From Ramlibacter cellulosilyticus (GTDB taxonomy: Bacteria > Pseudomonadota > Gammaproteobacteria > Burkholderiales > Burkholderiaceae_C): a stretch of 64,000 nt of DNA. The stretch lies in NCBI RefSeq assembly GCF_014297465.1, contig NZ_JACORT010000001.1:1116001-1180000 (forward strand), given 5' to 3'. Shown here in pieces: positions 30,419-40,321 of this stretch. The notes under the pieces were generated by a model. That model worked only from the letters and a program-made list of their open reading frames with translations. It was not told the DNA's origin and made no database searches. The position numbers were made by a program, and so were the translations under genes. The stretch's first letter is position 1. Every line of letters begins with the position of its first letter.

Positions 30419-31294
30419 GTGACCTTGAACGAACAATACCTGGTCGATGTGATCGGATTCAACCCGGTGGAGCGCTCGATGCTGGCCAGCATCTTCGCGC
30501 TCGCGGCCCGGCGCGATCCGGGATTCGTGCAGTACGACCCTGCCACCACCGCCAGCGGCTCCGCCGACATCTACCTCGTGGATGCCGACAACCCGGAGGC
30601 GCTCAACGAATTCAAGACGCTGTCCAAGCGCGCCAACCTGCCGGCCGTGATGGTCGGCTCGGGCGACAGCGGCGGCTTCCCGATCCTGCCGCGCCCGCTG
30701 CAGTGGGCGCGCCTGCTGCAGGCGCTGGAGGAGACGGTGGCGGAAGCCGGCGGCACCAAGCGCGACGACGAAGGCACGCTGCCCCTGGGCACCAAGGCGA
30801 TGTCGATGTCGTCGGCCGGCCGTTCGCACCCGGGCAGCGCCAACCCGCCGCCGCTGGACGACGCCGCCGCGAAGAAGCGCGCGCTGGGCGACACCGTGCT
30901 GGTCGTGGACGACAACGCCTCGGTGCGTATGTTCATGAAGGCCAAGCTCGCGCCCTTCAACTTCGAGGTGGACTTCGCCGAGACCGGCGAGGAAGCGGTG
31001 GGCCTGACCGGCAGCCGCGAGTACACCTGCGTGTTCCTGGACGTCGTGCTGCCCGGCATCGACGGCTACCAGGTCTGCAAGATGATCAAGGCCAACAAGC
31101 AGGCCATGAAGAAGACGGCGGTGGTCATGCTCACCAGCCGCAGCTCCCCCTTCGACAAGCTGCGCGGCTCGCTCGCCGGCTGCGACGAGTACCTCACCAA
31201 GCCCCTCGACGAGGACCGCCTCCTCGAGGTCATCGCCCAGTTCCTTCCTTCCAGCCGCAAGAAGCGCGACAAGTCCGGGAGCAAACAACAATGA
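30419..31294 (+). CDS. Tandem-receiver response regulator
   Basis: A 291-residue protein without DNA-binding output. Residues 1-110 look like a worn receiver (IYLVDADNPEA at the phospho-Asp strand, ILPRPLQWARLL with Arg for the conserved Lys). A Pro/Ser-rich linker follows. Residues about 155-280 are a complete receiver: VLVVDDNASVRMFMKAKL, phospho-Asp in CVFLDVVLPGIDGY, VVMLTS and YLTKPL. It resembles PilG/PilH-type single-domain regulators. The GTG start at 30419 sits 1 bp after the kinase stop codon. It overlaps the next receiver by ATGA. Confidence 0.87.
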   Translation: MTLNEQYLVDVIGFNPVERSMLASIFALAARRDPGFVQYDPATTASGSADIYLVDADNPEALNEFKTLSKRANLPAVMVGSGDSGGFPILPRPLQWARLLQALEETVAEAGGTKRDDEGTLPLGTKAMSMSSAGRSHPGSANPPPLDDAAAKKRALGDTVLVVDDNASVRMFMKAKLAPFNFEVDFAETGEEAVGLTGSREYTCVFLDVVLPGIDGYQVCKMIKANKQAMKKTAVVMLTSRSSPFDKLRGSLAGCDEYLTKPLDEDRLLEVIAQFLPSSRKKRDKSGSKQQ

Positions 31295-31653
31295 GCAAAT
31301 CGATTCTGGTGGTGGACGACACCCGCTCCATGCGCGCCATGGTCGCTTCCGTGCTGCAGGGCGCGGGCTACGAGGTCGCGGAAGCGGCCGACGGCGTGGA
31401 GGCCCTGGACCTCGCGCGCAAGCGCGTGTTCGACCTCGTGGTCACGGACCACAACATGCCGAACATGGACGGCGTGACCCTGGTGCGCGAGCTGCGCGCG
31501 CTGCCCAACTACGACCCGGTGGCGCTGATCGTGCTGTCCACCGAAGCCAGCCCGGAGCTGAAGCAGAAGGGCCGCGAGGCCGGCGCCACCGGCTGGATGG
31601 CCAAGCCCTTCGATCCCCAGCGCATGCTGGACATCGTGGGCCAGTTCATCTGA
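31291..31653 (+). CDS. CheY-like single receiver protein
   Basis: A 120-residue receiver with acidic pocket ILVVDDTRSMRAMV, phospho-Asp in LVVTDHNMPNMDGVT, Ser in ALIVLSTEAS and Lys in GWMAKPFDPQ. This is the form of a CheY that would take phosphate from CheA. It begins inside the upstream stop codon and lies 19 bp before cheA, so CheA and this protein are made together. It is probably the soluble output of the pathway, but no CheY phosphatase or motor target is in the window. Confidence 0.9.
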   Translation: MSKSILVVDDTRSMRAMVASVLQGAGYEVAEAADGVEALDLARKRVFDLVVTDHNMPNMDGVTLVRELRALPNYDPVALIVLSTEASPELKQKGREAGATGWMAKPFDPQRMLDIVGQFI

Positions 31654-31672
31654 AGGGACGGGGGAGCGCGCG

Positions 31673-33880
31673 ATGTTCCAGCCTTCGAACACCTTCGGCG
31701 ACCCGGTCGCCTTCCGCACCATCTTCTTCGAGGAGGCGCAGGAGCACCTGGCGAACGTCGAGGCCATCCTGCTGCGCATGGACACCGATGCGCCGCATCC
31801 CGACGACCTGAACGCGATCTTCCGCGCGGTGCACTCGATCAAGGGCAGCGCGGCGATGCTGGGCTGCACCGAGATCGCCGCGCTCACGCACCTGCAGGAA
31901 AACCTGCTGGACCTGCTGCGCAAGGGCGAGCGCCCGATCGACCCCGCGGACGTCAACGCGATGCTCAAGGCCGGCGACGTGCTGCGCCTGCAGGTGCTGC
32001 ACCGCCGCGGTACCGTGGCCGATGCGCCGGATGCCACCAGCGTGGAAGCGCTGCTGCGCGAGCGCGTGGCGCAGCCCGCGACCGACGCGGTGGCGGGCCA
32101 GTCCGGCCCGGTGACGCGCAGCTTCCGCGTGAAGCTCGGCCCGCTGGCGCAGCCGATCGACGAGCTCGACCTCGACATGATGCTCACCGGCCTGTCCGAC
32201 ATGGGCACGGTGAAGGACGCGGTGGTCGACAACACCGCCGGCGGCGGCGTCACCTTCGAGGTGCTGCTGCAAGGCGCCGCGGCCGACCTGCAGAGCGTGC
32301 TGGCCCTGGTGGTCGCGCCCGAGCAGATCGCCATCGAGACGCTGGGCGTCGTGGCCGCGCCGGCGGAAGAGCCGCAGCTCCAGGCGACGCTGCCCGGCGC
32401 GCCCAAGCTGGAAGCCGTGCCTTCGCCGTCGCCCGCGACGGCACCGGCGCCGAACGGCCTCGACGAGTTCTTCGTCGACCCGGCGGAATTCAAGAACAGG
32501 AAGAACCGCGCCAAGCCCGCCGAGCCGAAGCCGGCGGAGTTCGCCGCGGCGGAACACGCGCCGGACAACGTCGACCTGTTCGTCTCGCCGGAGCAGTTCC
32601 GCAAGGCGCGCAAGGCACAGCCCGCGGCCGCCGCGCCTGCGCAGGCCACGCCCGCCGTGGACGTGCTGCACGACCTGCTGCCCACCGCGCACGAGACGAC
32701 CTTCATCCGCGTGTCGACCGAGAAGATCGACCTGCTGGTGAACCTGGTCGGCGAACTCGTGATCACCGAGGCGATGCTCGCGCGTACCGGCGCGCTGGCC
32801 GAGGACGTCGCCAACGACGGCCGCTACGCCGCGAACACGGGCCTGGCCGACCTGTCGCGCCACACGCGCAACCTGCAGGAAGCGGTGCTCGCGATCCGCA
32901 TGCTGCCGATCTCCAACGTGTTCCAGCGCTTCCCGCGCGTGGTGCACGAACTCGCGGCACGCCTGGGCAAGAAGGTGGAGCTGAAGATGTTCGGCGAGGC
33001 GACCGAGCTGGACCGCGGCCTGATCGAGAAGATCTCCGATCCGCTCACGCACCTCGTGCGCAACGCCATCGACCACGGGCTGGAGCCGCCGGACGTGCGC
33101 CTGGCCGCCGGCAAGCCCGCCGTGGGCACCGTCACGCTGCGCGCGAGCCAGCGCGGCGGCAACATCGTGATCGAGGTGAGCGACGACGGCCGCGGCCTCG
33201 ACCGGGACAAGATCCTCGCCGCTGCGCGCCGCCGCGGCATCCCGATCTCGCCCGAGGCTCCCGACAGCGACATCTGGCAGGTGATCTTCGAGGCCGGCTT
33301 CTCCACGGCGGACCAGGTCACGGACGTGTCCGGCCGCGGCGTGGGCATGGACGTCGTCAAGCGCAACATCCAGGCCCTGAGCGGCACGGTGGACCTCACC
33401 TCCGTCCCGGGGCAGGGCACGCGCGTCACCGTCAGCGTCCCCCTCACGCTGGCGATCATGGAAGCGATGACCATCGCCATCGGCGGCGAGACCTACGTGC
33501 TGCCGCTGGCGAGCGTGGTGGAGTCGCTCTCCGTCGCTCCCGACGAACTGCACACGCTGCCGGGGCACGGCGACACGCTGCGCGTGCGCGACGAATACCT
33601 GCCGGTGCACCACCTGGCGAAGCTGTTCCCGCCGCAGAAGCCGCGCGATCAGGCCTCCGCCATCGCGGTCATCGTGGAAACCGACGGCTCCAAGGCGGCG
33701 CTGCTCGTGGACGAACTCGTCGGCCAGCAGCAGGTGGTCGTCAAGAGCCTGGAGACGAACTTCCGCAAGGTCCCGGGGCTCTCCGGCGCCACGGTGATGG
33801 GCGACGGCTCGGTGGCGCTGATCCTGGACGTGGCGCACCTCGTGCGCCTGTCCGGCCGCGAAGGCGCGATGCTGCTCTGA
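31673..33880 (+). CDS. cheA: Chemotaxis histidine kinase CheA
   Basis: A 735-residue kinase of the chemosensory array. P1 (residues about 10-110) carries the phospho-His54 in [13 protein letters not shown]2-like region (about 145-215) follows, then a long Ala/Pro linker (220-340). P3 dimerisation begins [20 protein letters not shown]. The ATPase has [24 protein letters not shown] and [10 protein letters not shown]. The C-terminal CheW-like P5 domain ends at [12 protein letters not shown]. It autophosphorylates and passes phosphate to CheY and CheB. It lies 19 bp after the receiver gene. Confidence 0.95.
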   Translation: MFQPSNTFGDPVAFRTIFFEEAQEHLANVEAILLRMDTDAPHPDDLNAIFRAVHSIKGSAAMLGCTEIAALTHLQENLLDLLRKGERPIDPADVNAMLKAGDVLRLQVLHRRGTVADAPDATSVEALLRERVAQPATDAVAGQSGPVTRSFRVKLGPLAQPIDELDLDMMLTGLSDMGTVKDAVVDNTAGGGVTFEVLLQGAAADLQSVLALVVAPEQIAIETLGVVAAPAEEPQLQATLPGAPKLEAVPSPSPATAPAPNGLDEFFVDPAEFKNRKNRAKPAEPKPAEFAAAEHAPDNVDLFVSPEQFRKARKAQPAAAAPAQATPAVDVLHDLLPTAHETTFIRVSTEKIDLLVNLVGELVITEAMLARTGALAEDVANDGRYAANTGLADLSRHTRNLQEAVLAIRMLPISNVFQRFPRVVHELAARLGKKVELKMFGEATELDRGLIEKISDPLTHLVRNAIDHGLEPPDVRLAAGKPAVGTVTLRASQRGGNIVIEVSDDGRGLDRDKILAAARRRGIPISPEAPDSDIWQVIFEAGFSTADQVTDVSGRGVGMDVVKRNIQALSGTVDLTSVPGQGTRVTVSVPLTLAIMEAMTIAIGGETYVLPLASVVESLSVAPDELHTLPGHGDTLRVRDEYLPVHHLAKLFPPQKPRDQASAIAVIVETDGSKAALLVDELVGQQQVVVKSLETNFRKVPGLSGATVMGDGSVALILDVAHLVRLSGREGAMLL

Positions 33881-33923
33881 CGCCGCAGCGGGGAGCGCGG
33901 CGGGAGGCCGCAGGGGAGGAAGG

Positions 33924-35591
33924 ATGAAGGTCTGGCACAAGATGCTGCTCGCCCCGTCGGTGGCGATCGTGTTCCTGCTGGCGCTGGGAGCGCTGGCCGT
34001 GGGACTGATGGCACGCCAGGGGATGGCCATCGCTTCGCTGACGCGCGACCGCGGCGCGTCCATCGAGCTGGTGATCACCGCCTACCGCGAGCTGAACAAG
34101 GCGCACGTGGCGGCGTACCGCACCTTCACGCTCGCGGGCCACGTGCCCGAGCCGGAACTGCGGGCGAGCGTCGTCGACCACGCCAGGGTGGTGGACGCGT
34201 ACATCCGCAAGACCACGGAGTTCCGCAACCGCAGCAGCCTGCACCCGGACGAGCGCGCGCTGGTGGACACCGTGATCCCGCAGATGGAGCACTACCGCAC
34301 GCAGTTCCAGGCGGCCACCGCGGACGCGCTGGCGCTGCGCGAGACCGCGAAGTCTTCGCTGGGCAGGGCCGACGCGTCGTTCGGCAAGGTGCTGGCGACC
34401 TTCACCACGCTGGGGGAACTGCAGGGCAAGCTGTCCGCCGAAGCGTCCGCGCAGGGTGCGGCCAACTTCCGCGGCATGGTGATTTCGCTCGGGGCCGTCG
34501 CGGTCGCGGCGGCGGTGATCTCGCTCGGGCTCGCCCTGCTCATGGCGCGGCAGGTGGTGCGGCGCCTGCGCGCGGCCAGCGATGCCGCCCGCGAGGTCGC
34601 GCGCGGCGACCTGACGGCGACGATCGAGGTGCGCGGCCGCGACGAAGCCGCGGAACTGCTGCAGGCGCAGTCGCGGATGCAGCAGGACCTGCGGCGCGTG
34701 GTCGGCGAGGTGCTGACGGGGGCGCGGGCCGTGGCGGGCGCCAGCGCGCAGATCGCGCAAGGCAACCAGGACCTGTCGCAGCGCACGGAGATGCAGGCGA
34801 GCACGCTGGAGGAGACCGCCAGCTCGATGGAGGAGCTCACGTCCACCGTGCAGCAGAACGCGGACAACGCGCGGCAGGCCAGCGCGCTGGCCACGGAAGC
34901 CTCGGGCGTGGCCCGCAAGGGCGGCGACATGGTGGCGGACGTGGTGAACACCATGAACGGGATCTCCGATTCCTCGCGCCGCATCTCCGAGATCATCGGC
35001 GTGATCGACGGCATCGCGTTCCAGACCAACATCCTCGCGCTCAATGCGGCCGTGGAAGCGGCGCGCGCCGGCGAGCAGGGCCGCGGCTTCGCCGTGGTGG
35101 CCGCGGAAGTGCGCAACCTGGCCCAGCGCAGCGCCGCGGCGGCCAGGGAGATCAAGGGGCTGATCGGCGAGTCGGTGGACAAGGTCGAGGCCGGCAACCG
35201 GCTCGCGCATGCCACCGGCGCCACCATGCAGGACATGGTCCGCTCCGTCACGCGCGTGAGCGACCTCGTCGCGGAGATCGCGGCGGCGAGCCAGGAGCAG
35301 AGCTCGGGCATCGTGCAGGTGAACACCGCCGTGAGCCGCATGGAGGAAGTCGTGCAGCAGAACGCATCGCTCGTCGAGGAGGCGAGCGCGGCGACGGAGG
35401 CGATGAAGGCCCAGTCCGAGGCGCTGCTGGAACTGGTGTCCCGCTTCCGCCTGCCCGAGGAGGCAGCGCAGGCGCGTCCCGCGGCGCCCGCAGCGGAAGT
35501 CCCGGCCATTCGCGTGCGCGAGCCGCGGCAGCCCGTCGTCGCCGCTGCGCCGGTGCCGCAGCTGCCGGCAGGCCCGTGGCGGGAGTTCTGA
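33924..35591 (+). CDS. Methyl-accepting chemotaxis protein 1
   Basis: A 555-residue transmembrane receptor. Helix 1 is at about 8-30, a periplasmic helical domain of about 150 residues (4HB-like) follows, helix 2 is at about 184-206, then HAMP and the signalling coiled coil with the hairpin tip [20 protein letters not shown]. The ligand is unknown. The extreme C-terminus is PWREF, matching the CheR/CheB tethering xWxxF pentapeptide of E. coli receptors. AGGGGAGGAAGG precedes the ATG. It follows cheA after 43 bp. Confidence 0.93.
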   Translation: MKVWHKMLLAPSVAIVFLLALGALAVGLMARQGMAIASLTRDRGASIELVITAYRELNKAHVAAYRTFTLAGHVPEPELRASVVDHARVVDAYIRKTTEFRNRSSLHPDERALVDTVIPQMEHYRTQFQAATADALALRETAKSSLGRADASFGKVLATFTTLGELQGKLSAEASAQGAANFRGMVISLGAVAVAAAVISLGLALLMARQVVRRLRAASDAAREVARGDLTATIEVRGRDEAAELLQAQSRMQQDLRRVVGEVLTGARAVAGASAQIAQGNQDLSQRTEMQASTLEETASSMEELTSTVQQNADNARQASALATEASGVARKGGDMVADVVNTMNGISDSSRRISEIIGVIDGIAFQTNILALNAAVEAARAGEQGRGFAVVAAEVRNLAQRSAAAAREIKGLIGESVDKVEAGNRLAHATGATMQDMVRSVTRVSDLVAEIAAASQEQSSGIVQVNTAVSRMEEVVQQNASLVEEASAATEAMKAQSEALLELVSRFRLPEEAAQARPAAPAAEVPAIRVREPRQPVVAAAPVPQLPAGPWREF

Positions 35592-35601
35592 AGCCGCCAC
35601 C

Positions 35602-36873
35602 ATGGGCCTGCAGCAGATCGACCTCTTCCGCAACCGACGCCTGGCCCACCGGCTCGGCATCGGCTTCGGTGCCGTGATCCTCGGCATCGTGCTGGCCTGC
35701 GGATCGGCGGGCTACGGCCTCGAGCAGCTGCGGCAGGGCGCGATCGCGCGCGGCGCGCTGCAGGAGGCGGAGCTGGCCCGCAACTGCCTGCTGGCGATGG
35801 CGGTGCTCGCCGGCCTGGCGTGCCTGACCGGCATCTTCTCCGCGTGGCGCGTGAGCACCTCGGTCGCCGCGCCGCTGGAAGAGGCCATCGCGACGGCGGA
35901 GCGCATCGCGCAGGGCGACCTGTCGCGCGTGGCGCTCACGCAGCGGCGCGACGAGACCGGCCGCCTGCTGCAGGCGCTGGACGGCATGCGCGCGCGGCTC
36001 GCGGAAGTGGTCGACGAAGTGCGCCGCGGCGCGGAAAGCGTCGCGGGCAGCAGCGCGGAGCTGGCGCGCGGCAACGGCCACCTGGCGCAGCGCACGGAGA
36101 TGCAGTCGGGCACGCTGCAGGAGACCGCCGGTTCGATGGAGGAGCTGACGCAGACCGTGCGGCGCAACGCGGAGGACGCCCGCATGGCGCGCGGCCTGGT
36201 CACGGAGGCCTCGGGCGTGGCCCGCCGCGGCGGCGACGTGGTGGGCGAGGTGGTGCGCACCATGGACGGCATCACCGGCTCCTCGCGCCGCATCGCGGAC
36301 ATCATCGGCGTCATCGACGGCATAGCCTTCCAGACGAACATCCTCGCGCTGAACGCCGCCGTGGAAGCCGCGCGCGCGGGCGAACAGGGGCGGGGCTTCG
36401 CGGTGGTGGCCGCGGAAGTGCGCAACCTGGCGCAGCGCAGCGCCTCGGCGGCGCGGGAGATCAAGGCGCTGATCCACGAATCCGTCGACAAGGTGGAAGC
36501 GGGCGCCAGCCTCGTGGACACGGCCGGCAGCACCATGCGGGACATCGTCGCCTCGGTCGCGAAGGTCGACGAGCTGGTGGCGCGCATCGCCATGGCGTGC
36601 GAGGAGCAGGATGCCGGAGTCCAGCAGGTGAACGCCGCCGTGCTGCAGATGGAGCAGGCCGTGCAGCAGAACGCGGCCCTCGTGGAAGAGGCGTCCGCGG
36701 CGACGGAGTCGCTGCAGTCGCAGGCGCAGGGCCTGCGGCAGCGCGTCGCGCGCTTCCGGCTGGATGCGGGCCCGGGTGCTCCGGAAGCGCCGCAGCCGAT
36801 CCGCTACCGGCCGGCGACGCCGCAGCTGCGTGGCGCGCGCGCGGCAGGCGCCCCCGCCTTGCGGGAGTTCTGA
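35602..36873 (+). CDS. Methyl-accepting chemotaxis protein 2 (almost no periplasmic domain)
   Basis: A 423-residue receptor with two hydrophobic segments (about 17-38 and 58-80) separated by only about 20 residues, so there is no room for a periplasmic ligand domain. HAMP, coiled coil and the tip [20 protein letters not shown] follow. The C-terminus is ALREF, a pentapeptide without Trp. It may sense membrane state or signal through other receptors. It starts 10 bp after MCP1. Confidence 0.9.
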   Translation: MGLQQIDLFRNRRLAHRLGIGFGAVILGIVLACGSAGYGLEQLRQGAIARGALQEAELARNCLLAMAVLAGLACLTGIFSAWRVSTSVAAPLEEAIATAERIAQGDLSRVALTQRRDETGRLLQALDGMRARLAEVVDEVRRGAESVAGSSAELARGNGHLAQRTEMQSGTLQETAGSMEELTQTVRRNAEDARMARGLVTEASGVARRGGDVVGEVVRTMDGITGSSRRIADIIGVIDGIAFQTNILALNAAVEAARAGEQGRGFAVVAAEVRNLAQRSASAAREIKALIHESVDKVEAGASLVDTAGSTMRDIVASVAKVDELVARIAMACEEQDAGVQQVNAAVLQMEQAVQQNAALVEEASAATESLQSQAQGLRQRVARFRLDAGPGAPEAPQPIRYRPATPQLRGARAAGAPALREF

Positions 36874-36876
36874 GAC

Positions 36877-36890
36877 CTTTTGCGCAAAAG
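36877..36890. promoter_or_regulatory. 14-bp perfect palindrome after MCP2
   Basis: CTTTTGCGCAAAAG lies three bases after the MCP2 stop codon and 44 bp upstream of the cheW -35. It is AT-richer than its context and may be an operator. It lacks a T tract, so it is not an obvious terminator. Confidence 0.4.
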
Positions 36891-36915
36891 CCGCAAATGT
36901 CGATGCACAGCAGCC

Positions 36916-36962
36916 TGTAACAAGACATTACCATTGCCACGGTCGGGGGTGCATGGCATCCT
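36916..36962 (+). promoter_or_regulatory. Promoter candidate for cheW
   Basis: TGTAACA (36916-36922), 11 bp, TTGCCA (36934-36939), 17 bp, CATCCT (36957-36962). The same three boxes with the same spacings occur at 39628-39674. A strong AGGAG ribosome site (36980-36984) lies downstream, 8 bp before the cheW ATG. Confidence 0.6.
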
Positions 36963-36992
36963 GACTCATCCGCGGAACGAGGAGAAAAGAAC

Positions 36993-37502
36993 ATGCAGCA
37001 GCAGGCCACCAGCAACGGTTCCCGCCGGGACACGGGCGTGCAGGACGCGTCCAGCGAATTCCTGACCTTCCGCCTGGGCGCGGAAAGCTACGGGATCGAG
37101 ATCCTGAAGGTGCAGGAGATCCGGGGCTACGAGACGCCGACGGCCATCGCGAACGCGCCCGCGTTCATCAAGGGCGTGATCAACCTGCGCGGGGTGATCG
37201 TCCCCATCCTCGACCTGCGCATCAAGTTCCGCCTGAGCGAGGCCAAGTACGACGAGTTCACCGTCGTCATCATCCTCAACGTGGCGGGCCGCGTGGTGGG
37301 CGTGGTGGTCGACTCCGTCTCCGACGTGCTGACGCTCGCGGCCGACGCGATCCGCCCGACGCCGGAGTTCGCCTCCGCGACCTTCGACACCAAGTACATC
37401 ACCGGCCTGGGCACCGTCGACGAGCAGATGATCATCCTTCTGGACATCGAGAAGCTCATGACCGGCGCCGACATGGCCCTGGTCGACGGCGCGGTGCACT
37501 GA
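36993..37502 (+). CDS. cheW: Chemotaxis coupling protein CheW
   Basis: A 169-residue scaffold protein joining CheA to receptors. It begins with a disordered stretch and the CheW fold follows from [20 protein letters not shown], with [13 protein letters not shown] and the C-terminal [15 protein letters not shown]. No extra domains. It has its own promoter candidate and a good ribosome site and is followed after 16 bp by MCP3. Confidence 0.95.
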   Translation: MQQQATSNGSRRDTGVQDASSEFLTFRLGAESYGIEILKVQEIRGYETPTAIANAPAFIKGVINLRGVIVPILDLRIKFRLSEAKYDEFTVVIILNVAGRVVGVVVDSVSDVLTLAADAIRPTPEFASATFDTKYITGLGTVDEQMIILLDIEKLMTGADMALVDGAVH

Positions 37503-37518
37503 CATCCCCTCGCAGCCC

Positions 37519-38904
37519 ATGGCGTCCCAGCGTCCCGGCCGCTCCGCGCGGCCTGCCGCCCAGGAGGTGGACCGCGCCGCCCTCGGCTTCTTCCGCCGTT
37601 CGACCATCCGGGTCCGGCTGACGATCGCGTTCCTCTCGATCGCAGGGATCATGCTGGCGTTCGGCGCGGTGGGCGCGTGGCAGTTGCAGCGCCTGGCGGA
37701 CGTCGCCGCCGGCCAGCCTTCGGCCGACGTGCTGGCCGCGGCCACGCGCTCCGGCCAGGCGGTGATGCTGGGACTCGCGGGGACCACGTTCCTGCTCTGC
37801 TTCCTCCTCTGCTATCCGCTGGTGGTGGCCATCGTCAAGCCGATCCGCGTCGCCGCGCGCATCGCGACCAAGGTCGCTTCCGGCGACCTGACCGTGCACG
37901 TCCGCACCGGCGGCACCGATGAAGCCGCGCAGCTGATGCAGGCGCTCGCGGACATGACCGGCAACCTGCGCAGCATCCTGGGGCAGGTGGTGCAGGGTTC
38001 GCACGCGGTGGCGGACACCTCCGCGCGCATCGTGCACGGCAACCTCGACCTCTCGCAGCGCACCGAGGAACAGGCGACCACGCTGGAGGAGACCGCCAGC
38101 TCCATGGAGCAGCTCACGACGACGGTGGCGCAGAACGCGGACCACGCGCGGCAGGCGAGCCAGCTCGCGCTCGATGCATCGGCCGTCGCGCGCCGCGGCG
38201 GCGAGGCCGTGGACCAGGTGGTGCACACGATGGACGAGATCTCCGACGCCTCGCGCAGGATCTCCGACATCATCGGCGTGATCGACGGGATCGCGTTCCA
38301 GACCAACATCCTCGCGCTCAATGCGGCCGTGGAAGCGGCGCGCGCCGGCGAGCAGGGCCGCGGCTTCGCGGTCGTGGCCGCGGAAGTGCGCAACCTGGCG
38401 CAGCGCAGCGCCGCCGCGGCCAAGGAGATCAAGGGGCTGATCGGCGCTTCGGCCGAGAAGGTGAACGCGGGCGCCTCGCTCGTGGACAGCGCCGGCCACA
38501 CGATGGTCGAAGTGGTGCTCTCCGTCGAGAAGGTGAGCGCGCTGATCGCCGAGATCGCGCAGGCGAGCCAGGAGCAGAGCGCCGGCATCGGCCAGGTGAA
38601 CACCGCCATCTCGCAGATGGACCGGGTCGTCGAGCGCAATGCCTCGCTCGTGGAAGAAGCCACGCAGGCCACCGAAGCGATGAACGCGCAGGCCGCGGCG
38701 CTGCTGGCGATGACGCGGCGCTTCCGGCTGGAAGAGGGCGCGCCGGAAAGCGGCGAGACGCCGTCCAGGCCTCCTGCCTCTGCGCAGACGCCGGCGGCGC
38801 AGAAGCCCGCCGCGCCCGCGCCGATCCGCTTCCAGCCCTCGGCAAGCCTGCCGGCCGCTACCGCCCCGGCGCACGCCGCACCGGGCGAGTGGAAGACGTT
38901 CTAG
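37519..38904 (+). CDS. Methyl-accepting chemotaxis protein 3 (short-loop)
   Basis: A 461-residue receptor. A basic N-terminal tail (about 30 residues) precedes helix 1 (about 36-57); helix 2 is at about 76-100. The loop between them is about 20 residues, too short for a folded sensor. HAMP and coiled coil follow, then the standard tip. The C-terminus GEWKTF ends in an xWxxF pentapeptide after a Pro/Ala linker of about 45 residues. It shares an 80-bp identical DNA block with MCP1. Confidence 0.92.
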   Translation: MASQRPGRSARPAAQEVDRAALGFFRRSTIRVRLTIAFLSIAGIMLAFGAVGAWQLQRLADVAAGQPSADVLAAATRSGQAVMLGLAGTTFLLCFLLCYPLVVAIVKPIRVAARIATKVASGDLTVHVRTGGTDEAAQLMQALADMTGNLRSILGQVVQGSHAVADTSARIVHGNLDLSQRTEEQATTLEETASSMEQLTTTVAQNADHARQASQLALDASAVARRGGEAVDQVVHTMDEISDASRRISDIIGVIDGIAFQTNILALNAAVEAARAGEQGRGFAVVAAEVRNLAQRSAAAAKEIKGLIGASAEKVNAGASLVDSAGHTMVEVVLSVEKVSALIAEIAQASQEQSAGIGQVNTAISQMDRVVERNASLVEEATQATEAMNAQAAALLAMTRRFRLEEGAPESGETPSRPPASAQTPAAQKPAAPAPIRFQPSASLPAATAPAHAAPGEWKTF

Positions 38905-39077
38905 CTCCCCGGCTTCGATCGCTCGCAGCAGCCCCGGCAGGGGCCGCTTCGCTTCGTGCATGCGCACGCTCCTGGGGCCGCAGCGATGGACGGCCACCTT
39001 GCGCGCGCCAACGGTCTTGTCGCTCCCGATCCTCTATTTGATACTTCTTGAAACAGATGTCACAGAGGACGAACGTC

Positions 39078-39503
39078 ATGGGACCCCTTCAGCGCCGCAT
39101 CGCGACCGCCGTCGCCGCCGCCCTGCTGCTCGCTTCGAGCCTGCCCGCCCTTGCGGCGAGCCCGGCGGAGCGCGAATACGCGGACGCCGTCCGCTCCTTC
39201 CGTGCGGGGCGCCTGCCGGAAGCGTTCGGCCAGTTCATGGCTCTGGCCAACCGCGGCGACGTGGATTCCGCGCGCATCGCCCTGTTCATGCATTCGTACG
39301 GGCCGGTCCTGTACGGCAAGCAATGGGACGCGGGACCGCAGAACGTCGCGTACTGGGACCTGCTCGTTCGCAACAGCGGCACCTCCGCGCGGCCGATGCC
39401 GGAGTTCCAGCCGGCGGTCCTCACCCCCTCCAGGGCGAAGCCGCGTCCCCTGCCCGTGCGCGCGCGGCCCGCGGGCTCGATCGCGGAGGTGGCGGGGAAC
39501 TGA
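39078..39503 (+). CDS. Exported Sel1-like small protein within the chemosensory locus
   Basis: A 141-residue protein with a cleavable signal (residues 1-26, ending LPALAA). The mature region AEREYADAVRSFRAGRLPEA then FGQFMALANRGDVDSARIAL looks like a helical Sel1/TPR-type hairpin, followed by LYGKQWDAGPQNVAYWDLLV and a Pro/Arg-rich tail. The ATG at 39078 has AGAGGA 8 bp upstream and is preferred over ATG at 39057. TTGTCG and GATACT 17 bp apart (39018-39046) are a weak promoter candidate. Function unknown; it may act in the periplasm with a receptor. Confidence 0.72.
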   Translation: MGPLQRRIATAVAAALLLASSLPALAASPAEREYADAVRSFRAGRLPEAFGQFMALANRGDVDSARIALFMHSYGPVLYGKQWDAGPQNVAYWDLLVRNSGTSARPMPEFQPAVLTPSRAKPRPLPVRARPAGSIAEVAGN

Positions 39504-39627
39504 GCGCGTGCGGCCGCTGTGGAGGGCACGCCACAGTGCCGCCGGTTGCCTGCTTCCCTTCGCGCGACGAGCGGCAGTCGGTCGGCGACGAGCAGCACGC
39601 ACGCAACAAAACGACGCCCGGGCGTTC

Positions 39628-39674
39628 TGTTACACGCGTTAACGATTGCAACAGAAAGGCCGAGGTGGCATCCT
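39628..39674 (+). promoter_or_regulatory. Promoter candidate for the Cache protein-MCP4-MCP5-cheRDB unit
   Basis: TGTTACA (39628-39634), 11 bp, TTGCAA (39646-39651), 17 bp, CATCCT (39669-39674). TGTTACA is the reverse complement of the TGTAACA at the cheW promoter, and all spacings match. The gap 39504-39791 otherwise contains only a 12-bp palindrome ACGCCCGGGCGT (39614-39625). Confidence 0.6.
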
Positions 39675-39791
39675 CGTCAGTAGAGTCGTTGGGAGTGGTT
39701 CCTCGCGAAGCACTCCCGCCATGAAGCCCGGAGTCCAGGGCAACCGGCCGGCGCCCGCCGGCAAACCATCGTGAACCAGAGGAACCGTGAG

Positions 39792-40262
39792 ATGCAGAAG
39801 AAACTGATGCTGGCCGTCGCCCTGGGCGTCGCCTTCGCGGCCGGCGCGATCGCGTCCGAGCAGCGCGTCACCCCCAAGGAAGCCGAGAGCATGGTGAAGA
39901 AGGGCGTCGCTTACATCAAGGCAACGCCGCGCGACAAGGCCATGGCCGACATCACCGATCCCAAGGGCCAGTTCGTGGACCGCGAGCTGTACCTGACGGT
40001 GTACCAGCTGGACGGCACTGCGCTCGCGCACGGCGCCAATGCCAAGTTCGTCGGCAAGAACATGATCGAGCTGCGCGACGCGAATGGCAAGGAGCACATC
40101 CGCGAACGCATGGAACTCGCGAAGACCAAGGCCGCCTTCTGGCAGGACTTCAGCTTCGTGAACCCGGTGAACAAGAAGATCGAGCCCAAGCAGATGTACT
40201 GCGAGCTGACGGACGACAAGAAGCTCGTCGTGTGCGGCGGCATCTACAAGCCGGGCGTCTGA
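39792..40262 (+). CDS. Exported Cache-domain protein
   Basis: A 156-residue periplasmic protein. The signal peptide is residues 1-24 (AVALGVAFAAGAIASEQ). The rest is a single Cache-type sensor: EAESMVKKGVAYIKATPRDK, then LYLTVYQLDGTALAHGANAKFVGKN broken into two strands, and LVVCGGIYKPGV at the end. There is no membrane anchor or signalling part. Start ATG 39792 has AGAGGA 8 bp upstream; GTG at 39771 is an alternative. It is followed by MCP4 after 59 bp, suggesting it presents a ligand to a receptor. Confidence 0.85.
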   Translation: MQKKLMLAVALGVAFAAGAIASEQRVTPKEAESMVKKGVAYIKATPRDKAMADITDPKGQFVDRELYLTVYQLDGTALAHGANAKFVGKNMIELRDANGKEHIRERMELAKTKAAFWQDFSFVNPVNKKIEPKQMYCELTDDKKLVVCGGIYKPGV

Positions 40263-40321
40263 CAGGGAATGGGCGGCGCCCGGCGCCGCCCGCACAGAGA
40301 CAGAGCAACAGGGTCGTCCCC

